DNA of 64,000 bases, taken from the NCBI RefSeq assembly GCF_000012845.1, contig NC_009615.1:3598501-3662500 (forward strand). The letters run 5' to 3'. Each line of letters starts with the position of its first letter. The stretch's first letter is position 1. Position numbers and translations under genes: made by a program. This DNA comes from Parabacteroides distasonis ATCC 8503. GTDB lineage: Bacteria > Bacteroidota > Bacteroidia > Bacteroidales > Tannerellaceae. A model generated the notes under the pieces. It did no database searches and had not been told where the DNA came from. It worked only from the letters and a program-made list of their open reading frames with translations. Of this stretch, positions 54,251 to 63,235 are shown in pieces.

Positions 54251-55204
54251 ATGAAAATGATTAAATGTTTGTCTGTCTTATTTGTCTCTTTTCTGTTTCT
54301 AATGACAGGATGTGCGCCCAAAGTCATTACAAATATCTCTAAAAGTTACCCGGCAAGCGTAACTGCGGATAAGGTTCGTTTGTATGAGCTGGGGGAGGCT
54401 GTTCCTGCCTCGGCAGAGAGGATCGGCAATGTTTCTGTAGTGGATAACGGAGTGTCTACTAAATGTAATTATGATCAGGTTGTTTGGTTGGCGAAACAAG
54501 AAACGGCAAAAGCGGGAGGTAACGCATTGGCGTTGACAGACCATCGGAAACCTTCATTATTGGGTAGTAGTTGCCATCAGATAGCCGGTAGTATGCTTTT
54601 AGTGTCGGACACGGCGGCGTTTCGGGCCGCTCCTCTATCGAAAGCTTTGGATTTGGAGGAAGAGGCTGTCGTGGAGAAGTCTTCATTTGAGCATAACACG
54701 ATTTATGCGAATATAGGTTACGCTTTTGTGACCAGTAAATTTTATTTGCCACCGGGTGGGTCTGGCCATCCTAAAAACGGATTGGATTGGCAAGTTGGGT
54801 ATGATTGGATATCAAGGAGCGGTTTCGGTGCTGGCTTATTGTATTCGGGATATAAATCGTCTTATATTTATTCGGGAATAGATATTAACGTGGGGCTTAC
54901 TTATGTCGCTCCTCAATTTGTGATGAAACAAATCATAAACCGATGGATCGTGGAAGAGAAAATAGGTATAGGATATTTTAGTTACCGGGAATCGGCGAGG
55001 GGGATAAGCGAGTCCTTATCCGGTGTAGGATATAATTTCTCATTAGGCGCAGAATATCTTTTGTCAAAGCATGTGGGAGTGGGCTTGAATATCGGTTATG
55101 TAGGAGGTTCCTTACCCAAGCAAGAGAATGTCTCTTACGATAAAGGAGATTACTCTGGCTTATTTCGTTTGACTTTTGATGCGGGGGTACGATTCCATTT
55201 CTAA
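54251..55204 (+). CDS. Lipoprotein with C-terminal outer-membrane barrel
   Basis: This 317-residue lipoprotein has its lipobox at LFLMTGC. Residues 30-130 form a small alpha/beta domain that includes IGNVSVVDNGVSTKCNYDQVVWLAKQ and GGNALALTDH, similar to heavy-metal-binding/YbjQ-like stress lipoproteins. From about 150 to the end it is an eight-strand-type barrel ending in DAGVRFHF with a terminal Phe. It sits before the DUF5025 gene of the second module, just as a small barrel gene sits beside the DUF5025 gene of the first. The role is unknown. Confidence 0.65.
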   Translation: MKMIKCLSVLFVSFLFLMTGCAPKVITNISKSYPASVTADKVRLYELGEAVPASAERIGNVSVVDNGVSTKCNYDQVVWLAKQETAKAGGNALALTDHRKPSLLGSSCHQIAGSMLLVSDTAAFRAAPLSKALDLEEEAVVEKSSFEHNTIYANIGYAFVTSKFYLPPGGSGHPKNGLDWQVGYDWISRSGFGAGLLYSGYKSSYIYSGIDINVGLTYVAPQFVMKQIINRWIVEEKIGIGYFSYRESARGISESLSGVGYNFSLGAEYLLSKHVGVGLNIGYVGGSLPKQENVSYDKGDYSGLFRLTFDAGVRFHF

Positions 55205-55251
55205 ATTACAAGAATATAGGTTTATGGAGTCTCAATTCTATGTCTTTTTAG

Positions 55252-55281
55252 TTTGAAATCCGGATAAAGTTTGTATCTTTG
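55252..55281 (+). promoter_or_regulatory. Promoter of the second DUF5025-type gene
   Basis: TTTG at 55252-55255 and TATCTTTG at 55274-55281 are separated by 18 bases, a near-consensus Bacteroidetes promoter 46 bases before the start. Confidence 0.6.
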
Positions 55282-55327
55282 GAAATAGCTCTGAATATAA
55301 GTGTCTTACTTCTAAAATATATGCGTT

Positions 55328-55891
55328 ATGAGATACCTAATTTATTTTTCACTATTTCTTTTGCAGTTGGCGTTTATCTCTTGCGAGAAAGAAGAGATAA
55401 TAGAGGATACACCTAAAGAAACACCCTATTATCTGGGATATTTTGAGGGGGCGGTAAACGGACAGGATATTTCTATTAGGAATAAGTCGGCTTCATGGAG
55501 ATATATAGATGCTGGATTTTATTCGGAAGTAAGGAGGGGAGAATGGGAGGTCTTGAGATGTTCGCATTGGACGATTCCACTGGATCGCAAACATTCAAGC
55601 CGTTATGCGATGAAGGTGGTATTGCTCCCATTACAAGAAGGAGAATATAATATAGAGAAGGGGATTCGGACACAAGAGGAGATAACGTCTTATATCCGGA
55701 TAACGGATTCACTAAATAAGGTGGAATATTGTCCTTTAAAAAAACCGTTTAAGGTCTATGTGGATAGTGTTCGTTACCATGAATCGTCCATGATGCCGTA
55801 TATTGAGGGAAAGATGGAAGGGACTTTATATAATAGGTACGATGTAAATGATTCTATCGTCGTAAAAGATGCTATATTCGGTATCCATTGA
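55328..55891 (+). CDS. DUF5025-type lipoprotein
   Basis: This 187-residue lipoprotein (lipobox AFISC) is a paralogue of 27300-27854. The shared blocks are ETPYYLGYFEG, VNGQDISI, LPLQEGEYNIEKG, VDSVRYHES, PYIEGKMEGTLYN and the ending VVKDAIFGIH. The middle third differs more. The function is unknown. It has its own promoter at 55252-55281. Its repeated association with a TPR/HTH regulator, a DUF3244-like protein and a barrel protein is the main clue. Confidence 0.7.
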   Translation: MRYLIYFSLFLLQLAFISCEKEEIIEDTPKETPYYLGYFEGAVNGQDISIRNKSASWRYIDAGFYSEVRRGEWEVLRCSHWTIPLDRKHSSRYAMKVVLLPLQEGEYNIEKGIRTQEEITSYIRITDSLNKVEYCPLKKPFKVYVDSVRYHESSMMPYIEGKMEGTLYNRYDVNDSIVVKDAIFGIH

Positions 55892-56032
55892 TAGTGGATG
55901 ATAACCGCTGCCTTACGATATTTTGGCTATTTTTAATTTTTACCTTCTGAACATTTAGGGGTTCACTCTGTTCTAACAAAGCATTGGATATCCGGCATGT
56001 ATTTAGTAGTGAATTAATTAAACGTCAAAATT

Positions 56033-56737
56033 ATGAAGGTGAAAATATTATACACGGCTTTAATCTCATTGATCGCGGGAGGAGCGATGGCGCAAGATTG
56101 TACGTTCTTCTTTCCGCAAACAGAGGGAACGGTATGGGTCCGTAAAGGATATGACGCGAAGGGAAACTTACAATCTGTTATGAGTTATCAAGTGGATGAG
56201 GTGGAAACATTGCCTTCCGGCCAAGAGGTGGAAGCGGACTACGTATATACTAATCCCTCCGGTACGATCGTGAACAAAGGAGATATCAAGGCATACTGCC
56301 AGAATGGAGAATTTTTCCTCGACTCGAAAGAGACGCTCTCTTATCCGGGAGTGGTATCGGAAATGAATACGAATGTGGATATCACGGAGAACTTTATAAA
56401 TTACCCAAATCCGTATGCGGCTAATTTCGATAAGAATAACGTGTATTTCGACGAGGCTTCCGTAAAGATCTACGATAAGAAGAACCGGAAGAATCGTAAG
56501 GATATGGCCATTAAGGACCGTGAGTTTATTAAAACGGAAAGCATAACAACTCCTGCCGGTACGTTCGATTGCGCTAAGGTAAAATATAATATCGCTACAC
56601 GTTCCCCTAAATCAAAGGAGACAATCACTGGGTATGGCTATGAGTGGTACAGCCCGAATGTAGGCTTAGTGCGTACGGAACAATATGATAAGAATAACGT
56701 ATTACAATCCTATACGGTATTGGAAGAATTAAAATAA
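56033..56737 (+). CDS. Exported protein of unknown function, DUF3108/TapB-like
   Basis: This 234-residue exported protein has a signal peptide (MKVKILYTALISLIAGGAMA) and a single beta-rich domain that begins CTFFFPQTEGTVWVRKGYDAKG. The later block ESITTPAGTFDCAKVKYNI and the final GYGYEWYSPNVGLVRTEQYD resemble DUF3108/TapB-type periplasmic proteins. That assignment is tentative. No partner gene is obvious, and a terminator follows at 56784. Confidence 0.55.
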   Translation: MKVKILYTALISLIAGGAMAQDCTFFFPQTEGTVWVRKGYDAKGNLQSVMSYQVDEVETLPSGQEVEADYVYTNPSGTIVNKGDIKAYCQNGEFFLDSKETLSYPGVVSEMNTNVDITENFINYPNPYAANFDKNNVYFDEASVKIYDKKNRKNRKDMAIKDREFIKTESITTPAGTFDCAKVKYNIATRSPKSKETITGYGYEWYSPNVGLVRTEQYDKNNVLQSYTVLEELK

Positions 56738-56783
56738 AAAAGGCGACTACAATCTTATGATTTGTATTAACCGGTTTAAGTGG

Positions 56784-56820
56784 ATACGCTGTTGCTGAGA
56801 AGTGACAGCGTATTTTCTTT
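56784..56820 (+). terminator. Intrinsic terminator
   Basis: ATACGCTGT (56784-56792) pairs with ACAGCGTAT (56805-56813), with a T-rich tail. Confidence 0.8.
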
Positions 56821-56888
56821 TATAGGAAAGATTGGGCAATTTTCTTTTTGTTTGACGTTTTTCGTTAACTTGCGGCAAATTTCGGAAA

Positions 56889-57293
56889 ATGGAAAGAGAA
56901 TATAAATCAAAAGTGGGATGGTGGTATCATCTGGTGATTATCATGGTGGTAATTGGTTGCGTGGCCGCGTTTTTGCGTACCAATATATCGGCTATAGTGG
57001 GTATGATGGTCGCTGCGTTGGGGGTGCTTCATGTTTTCTTTAATACGTATTACCGGATAACGGAAGATGATATGTTGATAGCGCATTGTAGTATTTTCCC
57101 GGAGAAGAAGATCGCTATCGCTGATATAGAGGCGTTGGAATCTACCGTGATGCCGGTGTCAAGCTACGCCCTTTCGTTGGATCGGCTGATCATATGGAGC
57201 AATGGGAAACCTTGGATGCTCATATCTCCGACCAACCGGGCTGATTTTATCAAACAGTTGAGAAAGATAAATCCTAATATACAACTTAAATAG
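56889..57293 (+). CDS. Membrane-anchored PH-domain protein
   Basis: This 134-residue protein has two N-terminal transmembrane helices (WWYHLVIIMVVIGCVAAFL, then a second segment ending in FNTYYRI). A bacterial pleckstrin-homology-like domain follows with ITEDDMLIAHCSIFPEKKIAIADIEALE and WMLISPTNRADFIKQLRKI. Its role is unknown. Members of this group are often single genes. lpd follows 10 bases after the stop, and joint transcription is likely. Confidence 0.75.
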   Translation: MEREYKSKVGWWYHLVIIMVVIGCVAAFLRTNISAIVGMMVAALGVLHVFFNTYYRITEDDMLIAHCSIFPEKKIAIADIEALESTVMPVSSYALSLDRLIIWSNGKPWMLISPTNRADFIKQLRKINPNIQLK

Positions 57294-57303
57294 ATCTAAT
57301 AGT

Positions 57304-58650
57304 ATGAAATACGATGTCGCTATAATCGGTGGAGGTCCTGCCGGTTATACTGCCGCAGAGAGAGCGGCGCAGGGTGGGCTTTCCACGATTCTTTTTGAGA
57401 AAAACGCATTGGGCGGGGTTTGTTTGAATGAGGGATGCGTGCCGACAAAGACGCTTCTTTATTCCGCTAAGACGTATGATAATATCAAGCATGCTTCCAA
57501 GTATGCGGTGAAAGCGGAGAATCCTTCTTTTGATCTCCCGAAAATCATCGCCCGTAAGAATAAGGTCGTGAAAAAGCTGACAGCCGGTATCCGTATGAAA
57601 ATGACGGAGCATGGCGTGGTGATGGTTACGGCGGAAGCTTGTATCCAAGGGCGTGCGGCCGACGGGACGATTACGATCGCCGCCGGAGAAGAGCTATACG
57701 AGGCTGCGAACCTTTTGATCTGTACGGGATCGGAAACGGTAATTCCTCCTATACCCGGATTGGCGGAGACGGAATATTGGACGAGCCGGGAGGCGTTGCA
57801 ATCGAAGGAGCTTCCGGCCTCTTTGGTGATAATCGGTGGAGGCGTGATCGGTATGGAGTTCGCTTCTTTCTTCAATAGCCTTGGGGTAGAGGTACATGTC
57901 GTGGAGATGTTGGATAAGATATTAGGCCCGATGGATCGCGAGCTGTCCGAAATGTTGCAAGCGGAATACGCTAAACGGGGGATTAAGTTCTATCTAAGTC
58001 ATAAAGTGACCGGGGTGCATGGAACCGAGGTTTCTGTAGAGAAAGACGGGGAGACATTCACGTTACATGGCGATAAGGTCCTTTTGAGTGTAGGGCGTCG
58101 TCCGGTTACGAAAGGTTTTGGCTTGGAGACACTGGCTCCGGAGACTTTTCGTAATGGGGTGAAGGTGAATGAGTACATGCAGACTTCCCTGCCAAATGTA
58201 TATGCTTGTGGTGATATTACCGCTTTTTCCTTACTGGCGCATACGGCAGTTAGCGAGGCGGAGGTGGCCGTGGATCATCTCTTGGGCAAATCGCGCCCGA
58301 TGAGTTATAAGGCTATTCCGGGTGTCGTTTATACGAATCCGGAGATCGCCGGTGTCGGGAAGACAGAGGAGGAGTTGCAGGCAGAAGGTATTTCGTATAC
58401 CGTGAAAAAAATACCGATGGCATTCTCTGGGCGTTTTGTCGCGGAGAATGAGATGGGGAATGGTGTTTGTAAGTTGATCTTGTCGGAGGATGAAACGTTG
58501 ATCGGTGCCCATATGTTGGGTAATCCGGCCTCGGAGTTGATCGTGATCGCCGGAATCGCTATTGAGAAGGGGATGAAATCGGATGAGTTAAAGTCGTTTG
58601 TGTTCCCGCATCCTACGGTAGGAGAGATTATTAAGGAAGCGCTTTATTGA
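57304..58650 (+). CDS. lpdA: Dihydrolipoyl dehydrogenase
   Basis: This flavoprotein reoxidises dihydrolipoamide of 2-oxoacid dehydrogenase or glycine cleavage complexes, passing electrons to NAD. The 448-residue protein has the FAD motif IIGGGPAGYTAAERAA, the redox disulfide Cys40/Cys45 in GGVCLNEGCVPTK, and the NAD-binding motif VIIGGGVIGMEFASFFNSLG. VYACGDITAFSLLAHTAVSEAEVA follows, and the C-terminal catalytic pair is His436/Glu441 in HPTVGEII. None of the partner subunits (E1, E2, gcv) is in the window, so the complex it serves is open. Confidence 0.95.
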   Translation: MKYDVAIIGGGPAGYTAAERAAQGGLSTILFEKNALGGVCLNEGCVPTKTLLYSAKTYDNIKHASKYAVKAENPSFDLPKIIARKNKVVKKLTAGIRMKMTEHGVVMVTAEACIQGRAADGTITIAAGEELYEAANLLICTGSETVIPPIPGLAETEYWTSREALQSKELPASLVIIGGGVIGMEFASFFNSLGVEVHVVEMLDKILGPMDRELSEMLQAEYAKRGIKFYLSHKVTGVHGTEVSVEKDGETFTLHGDKVLLSVGRRPVTKGFGLETLAPETFRNGVKVNEYMQTSLPNVYACGDITAFSLLAHTAVSEAEVAVDHLLGKSRPMSYKAIPGVVYTNPEIAGVGKTEEELQAEGISYTVKKIPMAFSGRFVAENEMGNGVCKLILSEDETLIGAHMLGNPASELIVIAGIAIEKGMKSDELKSFVFPHPTVGEIIKEALY

Positions 58651-58660
58651 AATAATTATG

Positions 58661-58668
58661 TACCTTTG
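58661..58668 (+). promoter_or_regulatory. -7 box of the DUF4271 gene
   Basis: TACCTTTG matches the strong form of the -7 consensus and lies 18 bases ahead of the ATG at 58687. Confidence 0.65.
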
Positions 58669-58686
58669 TGCCGATAATAGCGGCAC

Positions 58687-59412
58687 ATGGGTATATTTGA
58701 AGGATATGTAGGGATTCGTTTGTGGGACGGACAATTGGTGGACGATGTGGTCTTTAGCCTTTTGTTCGTCTTATTTATGTGTTTTGCGTTGGTGTTCCGT
58801 ACCAATTATCGTTTATTCCTGAAGATGATGCGTGATGTGGTATATGTGAAAGAACGTCAAAATTTATTTGAGGTAACGAGGGGGAGCGAATGGCTCTTCC
58901 GGAATTTCATGACGTTTCAAGCCTTGTTTCTTTGTAGCGTTTGTCTTTTTGCTATCGCTAAGGCATATGGGTATTTCAACCATTTGCTAGAAAATACGGT
59001 GTTGATATCTATTGGGTTGATAATGATGGTATTGATGCTGTTTTATTGGTGTAAGCGCTGTTTCTATTATTTATTGGGGGTTGTTTTTACGGACGCTCCG
59101 AAATACAAGTTTTGGAAGACTAATTATAACGCTATTATAGGAGCGTGGGGGATCTGTTTATACATTCCGGCACTTTGGTTGGTATTCGTGGGGAGCAGTA
59201 TACAGATTCCTGTTTTGTTGTTTGTATTTTTCTATATTCTGTGTCGTTTTGTGATAATTTATAAGACCATACGGATATTTCACAGGAAAAATAGCAGTTT
59301 TTTATATATTAGTTTGTACCTTTGCGGCCAAGAAATATTGCCTTTAGTTTTTCTGTATGAAGGCATTATTTATTTGTATAACTTTATCGAGTCAAGTACT
59401 CTATGGCATTGA
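58687..59412 (+). CDS. DUF4271 family membrane protein
   Basis: This 241-residue inner-membrane protein has about six hydrophobic helices. It matches DUF4271, a family specific to Bacteroidetes that is usually found immediately before hemD, as here, and whose function is unknown. The C-terminal LPLVFLYEGIIYLYNFI is typical. The gene overlaps hemD by ten bases. A strong internal promoter at 59317 can drive hemD independently. Confidence 0.85.
   Translation: MGIFEGYVGIRLWDGQLVDDVVFSLLFVLFMCFALVFRTNYRLFLKMMRDVVYVKERQNLFEVTRGSEWLFRNFMTFQALFLCSVCLFAIAKAYGYFNHLLENTVLISIGLIMMVLMLFYWCKRCFYYLLGVVFTDAPKYKFWKTNYNAIIGAWGICLYIPALWLVFVGSSIQIPVLLFVFFYILCRFVIIYKTIRIFHRKNSSFLYISLYLCGQEILPLVFLYEGIIYLYNFIESSTLWH
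59317..59324 (+). promoter_or_regulatory. Internal promoter for hemD-rnpA-yidD
   Basis: TACCTTTG followed by CGGCC is a strong -7 box inside the 3' part of the DUF4271 gene, 79 bases before the hemD start. Confidence 0.55.
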
Positions 59413-60164
59413 ATATTAAAAAATTATTGGTATCACAACCGAAGCCTGCATCGGAGAAATCACCATATTTCGATATTGCAGAAAAATACGGTGTGGAAAT
59501 AGATTTCCGCCCGTTCATCAAGGTTGAACCTTTATCTTCCAAGGAGTTCAGGCAGCAACGAATCTCGGTTTTGGATCATACCGCCGTTATTTTTACGGCT
59601 CGTACGGCTATCGATCATTTCTTTCATTTATGCGAGGAATTGCGTGTGGCTATCCCGGAAACGATGAAGTATTTCTGTATGACAGAGGCGATCGCTGTTT
59701 ATCTCCAGAAGTATATCGTTTATAGAAAACGTAAGATTTTTTATGGTCAGACCGGTAAGGCAGATGATTTGGTGACTGTTATCGCCAAACATGCGAAGGA
59801 GAAATACCTAGTACCTGTTTCCGATGTACATAAAGATGATCTATTCGCTTTGTTAGACGCGAAGAAAATCAACTATACGAAAGCGGTGATGTTCCGTACG
59901 GTGAGCAATGATTTCGCGAAGGACGAGAAATTCGATTATGATATGTTGGTTTTCTTTAGTCCGTCGGGTATCTCTTCCTTATTGAAGAACTTCCCGGATT
60001 TCAAACAAGACGATATAAAGATCGGCTGTTTTGGCCCTACTACGGCAAAGGCTGTTAAAGATGCGGGTCTGCGTTTGGACGTTGAGGCTCCCACGGTGGA
60101 AGCCCCTTCTATGACTGCTGCTTTGGATTTATATCTGAAAAAACAGCAAGACGGTAAAAAATAA
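59403..60164 (+). CDS. hemD: Uroporphyrinogen-III synthase
   Basis: HemD closes hydroxymethylbilane to uroporphyrinogen III in tetrapyrrole synthesis. The 253-residue protein shows the weakly conserved two-lobed pattern of the family. DHTAVIFTARTAIDHFFHL is in the first lobe, and DMLVFFSPSGISSLLKNFP with IGCFGPTTAKAVKDAG in the second. The order DUF4271, hemD, rnpA, yidD supports the call. It overlaps the upstream gene by ten bases, and its stop shares one base with the rnpA start. Confidence 0.88.
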   Translation: MALNIKKLLVSQPKPASEKSPYFDIAEKYGVEIDFRPFIKVEPLSSKEFRQQRISVLDHTAVIFTARTAIDHFFHLCEELRVAIPETMKYFCMTEAIAVYLQKYIVYRKRKIFYGQTGKADDLVTVIAKHAKEKYLVPVSDVHKDDLFALLDAKKINYTKAVMFRTVSNDFAKDEKFDYDMLVFFSPSGISSLLKNFPDFKQDDIKIGCFGPTTAKAVKDAGLRLDVEAPTVEAPSMTAALDLYLKKQQDGKK

Positions 60165-60550
60165 TGACGACAAAAAGGTATACCCTTTCAAAAGAAGAAC
60201 GCCTGTCGTGGAAACGTTACATTGACCTATTATTCGAAAAAGGACAATCGTTCGTGGCGTTTCCACTGCGGGTCGTTTATTTACCGATGGAGGAAGAGAT
60301 GCCTGCCCGTGCTTCCTTCTTAGTGAGTGTACCGAAGAAAAGATTTAAGAGAGCCGTAAAACGTAACTTGATCAAACGACAGGTACGTGAGGCTTACCGG
60401 GTTCGTAAATATGATTTACTGGAACCGTTGGAAGCGAAGAATAAGGGCATGTTAATCGCTTTCCTGTACCTCGATAAAGAGATCCATCCGTACGCTGCGA
60501 TGGAAAAGGCAATGAAGAAAGCGATCCATATCCTTCGGGATAAAGAATAA
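60164..60550 (+). CDS. rnpA: Ribonuclease P protein component
   Basis: RnpA is the protein subunit of RNase P, which trims the 5' leader of tRNA precursors. The 128-residue basic protein contains the signature [23 protein letters not shown] (the RNR-type RNA-binding segment, about residues 48-70). Its start overlaps the hemD stop and its stop overlaps the yidD start (TAATG at both junctions). It is preserved next to yidD as in most bacteria, but here without rpmH upstream. Confidence 0.94.
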   Translation: MTTKRYTLSKEERLSWKRYIDLLFEKGQSFVAFPLRVVYLPMEEEMPARASFLVSVPKKRFKRAVKRNLIKRQVREAYRVRKYDLLEPLEAKNKGMLIAFLYLDKEIHPYAAMEKAMKKAIHILRDKE

Positions 60551-60771
60551 TGAGACGCTTTTTTACCACATTACTCTTATTGCCGGTTTATTTCTACAAA
60601 TATTGTATCTCTCTTATGACACCGGCTTCGTGCAGGTATACGCCCACTTGTTCCGAATATGCGGTGCAAGCCTTGAAGAAATATGGCCCTGTGAAAGGAT
60701 TGTATCTTGCGGTTAAACGAATACTTCGTTGCCATCCTTGGGGTGGGAGCGGTTATGATCCGGTTCCGTAA
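60550..60771 (+). CDS. yidD: Membrane protein insertion efficiency factor YidD
   Basis: YidD is a small inner-membrane-associated protein that helps YidC insert membrane proteins. The 73-residue product has the diagnostic Cys pattern [16 protein letters not shown] and the end [15 protein letters not shown]. The amphipathic N-terminus and length are standard. It is translationally coupled to rnpA. The yidC gene is not in this window. Confidence 0.94.
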   Translation: MRRFFTTLLLLPVYFYKYCISLMTPASCRYTPTCSEYAVQALKKYGPVKGLYLAVKRILRCHPWGGSGYDPVP

Positions 60772-60775
60772 CGCC

Positions 60776-61426
60776 ATGGGTTATTATGATATACATACGC
60801 ATCAGATGCCTTTCCATAAGGAGGATATCGCGATTATAAATAGGATCGTGAGTCCAATGGGTGATATGCAGCCGGGTTCACTTCCTGATACGGTTATTCG
60901 CTCATATGGTATTCATCCGTGGTATATATATAATGTAAAGGAGCAGATGGATCTACTTAGGGTATTGGTGTCTGGTTCGGGAGTCGTGGCGATCGGAGAG
61001 GCTGGACTTGATACACTGGCCGAATCTCCAATGGATTTGCAAAAAGAGGTGTTTCTGGCACAAGCCAATTTAGCGGAGGAAACACATAAGCCATTAATCA
61101 TCCATTGCGTAAAAGCGTGGGCGGATCTCATTGCCTGTAAAAAGGCCGTGAAACCGGAGATGCCTTGGATTATCCATGGCTTTCGAGGTAATGGTGAACT
61201 TGCCTCCCAATTGGTTCGCTTGGGGTTTTATCTCTCTTTTGGAGATCGTTTTAATCCGTCGGCTTTGCGTGCCGCATGGCCTGATTTCCTTTTCTTGGAG
61301 ACCGATGATAAATCGATTGATATCCGCGGGGTCTACCAAAATGTAGCGGAAGCGTTGGATATTCCGGAAGAAAAGCTGCGGATTCAAATCGCTAAAAACG
61401 TTTCTATCTTCCACCTAAACGGATAA
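60776..61426 (+). CDS. TatD family metal-dependent hydrolase
   Basis: This 216-residue TIM-barrel hydrolase has the metal ligands of the family: His-x-His in YDIHTHQMP at the N-terminus, Glu in AIGEAGLD, His in PLIIHCVKAW, His in WIIHGFRGN and Asp in LETDDKSID. It is shorter than typical TatD nucleases (about 260), a form common in Bacteroidetes. Activity on DNA ends is known for some members, but the substrate here is not certain. Starts at 60755 and 60776 are both possible. I chose the second because it puts the first metal motif at residue 4, as is usual. Confidence 0.85.
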   Translation: MGYYDIHTHQMPFHKEDIAIINRIVSPMGDMQPGSLPDTVIRSYGIHPWYIYNVKEQMDLLRVLVSGSGVVAIGEAGLDTLAESPMDLQKEVFLAQANLAEETHKPLIIHCVKAWADLIACKKAVKPEMPWIIHGFRGNGELASQLVRLGFYLSFGDRFNPSALRAAWPDFLFLETDDKSIDIRGVYQNVAEALDIPEEKLRIQIAKNVSIFHLNG

Positions 61427-61465
61427 TTATCAATTATCAATTTTCGATTCTCAATTAAAAAGTCG

Positions 61466-61473
61466 TACCTTTG
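61466..61473 (+). promoter_or_regulatory. -7 box of tyrS
   Basis: TACCTTTG lies 57 bases before the tyrS start, in the gap after the TatD gene. Confidence 0.6.
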
Positions 61474-61529
61474 CCTCGTATGAGATAAAGTGACAAATAT
61501 ATTAATGTAATACGATATAAATTAATACG

Positions 61530-62822
61530 ATGAATTTTGTAGAAGAATTAAGATGGAGGGGCATGATCGCTGATATGATGCCCGGGACGGAAGAGCAATT
61601 GCAGAAAGAGTTGACATCGGCCTATGTGGGGATTGACCCAACGGCAGACTCTTTGCATATCGGACACTTAGTAAGTGTGATGATGCTGAAGCATTTCCAA
61701 CGTGCCGGTCATCGTCCTATCGCTTTAGTGGGTGGCGCTACCGGTATGATCGGTGACCCGTCTATGAAGTCTGCCGAGCGTAATTTGCTGGACGAGGCTA
61801 CTCTTCGTCACAATCAGGATTGCATCAAGAAACAATTGGCTAAGTTCCTTGATTTTGACTCCGACGCTCCTAATGCCGCTAAGTTGGTGAACAACTATGA
61901 CTGGATGAAGGGTTATTCTTTCTTGAATTTTATCCGTGATATCGGTAAGCATATTACCGTGAACTACATGATGGCTAAGGATTCAGTGAAGAAACGTTTG
62001 AGCCGCGAATCTAGTGTAGGTATGTCTTTCACCGAGTTTTCTTATCAATTGCTACAAGGCTACGATTATTTGTATTTGTATGAGCATGAGGGTTGCCGTC
62101 TACAGATGGGTGGTACCGATCAATGGGGTAATATCACGACTGGTACGGAATTGATCCGTCGTACGTTGGGAGGGGAGGCTTATGCCTTGACTTGCCCGTT
62201 GATCACGAAGGCCGACGGTGGTAAGTTCGGAAAGACGGAATCCGGTAATATCTGGTTGGATCGTCGCTATACTTCTCCGTATAAATTCTATCAATTCTGG
62301 TTGAACGTAAGCGACGCTGACGCCGCCAAGTATATCAAGATCTTCACGGACTTGAGCCAAGAAGAGATCGCCGCTTTGGAGGCGGAGCAAGAGGCCGCTC
62401 CTCATTTGCGTCCGTTGCAGAAACGTTTGGCGAAAGAAGTGACTGTTATGGTTCACTCTTTGGAAGATTATGAGGCCGCTGTCGAGGCTTCCAATATCTT
62501 GTTTGGTAACTCCACTCACGAGGCTTTGTTGAAATTGGATGAGGACACATTACTAGCCGTATTCGAGGGTGTTCCTCATTTCGATATCTCCCGTGATGAA
62601 TTGGCCGCAGGAATCAAGGCTGTTGATTTATGTACTGAAAAAGCCGCTATCTTCCCTTCAAAAGGTGAGATGCGTAAATTGGTACAAAGTGGTGGCGTAA
62701 GTTTTAACAAAGAGAAACTAGCGGAGGTTGACACTGTAATTGATTGTTCTTCACTGCTTGACGATAAGTATTTATTGGTTCAAAGAGGTAAGAAAAATTA
62801 TTATTTGTTGATCGCAAAGTAA
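61530..62822 (+). CDS. tyrS: Tyrosyl-tRNA synthetase
   Basis: TyrS charges tRNA-Tyr with tyrosine. The 430-residue protein has the class I HIGH motif in [18 protein letters not shown], and the tyrosine-binding region [25 protein letters not shown]. The KMSKS-equivalent is in [11 protein letters not shown]-terminal S4-like RNA-binding domain ([15 protein letters not shown]) completes the bacterial TyrRS form. Length is normal. It has its own promoter. Confidence 0.97.
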   Translation: MNFVEELRWRGMIADMMPGTEEQLQKELTSAYVGIDPTADSLHIGHLVSVMMLKHFQRAGHRPIALVGGATGMIGDPSMKSAERNLLDEATLRHNQDCIKKQLAKFLDFDSDAPNAAKLVNNYDWMKGYSFLNFIRDIGKHITVNYMMAKDSVKKRLSRESSVGMSFTEFSYQLLQGYDYLYLYEHEGCRLQMGGTDQWGNITTGTELIRRTLGGEAYALTCPLITKADGGKFGKTESGNIWLDRRYTSPYKFYQFWLNVSDADAAKYIKIFTDLSQEEIAALEAEQEAAPHLRPLQKRLAKEVTVMVHSLEDYEAAVEASNILFGNSTHEALLKLDEDTLLAVFEGVPHFDISRDELAAGIKAVDLCTEKAAIFPSKGEMRKLVQSGGVSFNKEKLAEVDTVIDCSSLLDDKYLLVQRGKKNYYLLIAK

Positions 62823-62838
62823 AAAAATAATCAAAAAA

Positions 62839-62869
62839 TTTGCAAGGTAAGATTTTATTCTTACCTTTG
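62839..62869 (+). promoter_or_regulatory. Consensus promoter of tRNA-Gln
   Basis: TTTG at 62839-62842 and TACCTTTG at 62862-62869 are separated by exactly 19 bases, the textbook Bacteroidetes spacing, 25 bases ahead of the tRNA. Confidence 0.8.
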
Positions 62870-62894
62870 CATCGCTTTAGTAAAGCAATCGGAT

Positions 62895-62965
62895 TGTCTC
62901 ATGGTGTAATGGTAGCACTACAGTTTTTGGTTCTGTCTGTCGAGGTTCGAATCCTCGTGAGACAA
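62895..62965 (+). tRNA. tRNA-Gln (anticodon TTG)
   Basis: The acceptor stem TGTCTCA pairs with TGAGACA, followed by discriminator A. A D-arm (GTGTAATGGTAGCAC), an anticodon arm with loop TTTTGGT, and a T-arm with GGTTCGAATCC are all present. The anticodon TTG reads CAA/CAG glutamine codons. CCA is not encoded. The promoter lies at 62839-62869 and a terminator at 62984-63011. Confidence 0.95.
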
Positions 62966-62983
62966 CTCAACAATCCAGAGAGA

Positions 62984-63011
62984 GGGATGTCAATTGTGGC
63001 ATCCCTTTTTT
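62984..63011 (+). terminator. Intrinsic terminator after tRNA-Gln
   Basis: GGGATG (62984-62989) pairs with CATCCC (63000-63005) and six T follow. Confidence 0.85.
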
Positions 63012-63066
63012 ATTTTGTGACATTTTCTCGTATAGATAGCTTATCCGATAAATCCCTAGGGAAAAT

Positions 63067-63148
63067 GGGGTAGTACTTACTTTGGCCATGAAGTATATCT
63101 TCTCTGCCACTTGAAGTATATCTCCTGTGGTATTCGCAGTATAATTGC
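63067..63148. repeat. Array of AGTATA-centred palindromes with 23-bp period
   Basis: GAAGTATATCTTC at 63090, GAAGTATATCTCC at 63113 and GCAGTATAATTGC at 63136 are each 23 bases apart and each symmetrical at the ends. A weaker copy around TAGTACT precedes them. The array lies in the 224-base gap ahead of the GH16 gene, upstream of its promoter. Confidence 0.65.
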
Positions 63149-63198
63149 GGGGATAACCTTGCGATGTGTTTTTCATCTACACTTTTATTTATTTTTCA

Positions 63199-63206
63199 TA
63201 TATTTG
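63199..63206 (+). promoter_or_regulatory. -7 box of the GH16 gene
   Basis: TATATTTG matches TAnnTTTG, 30 bases before the start codon. Confidence 0.5.
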
Positions 63207-63235
63207 TGGAAATTCTGATTTAAATCAATATTGTT

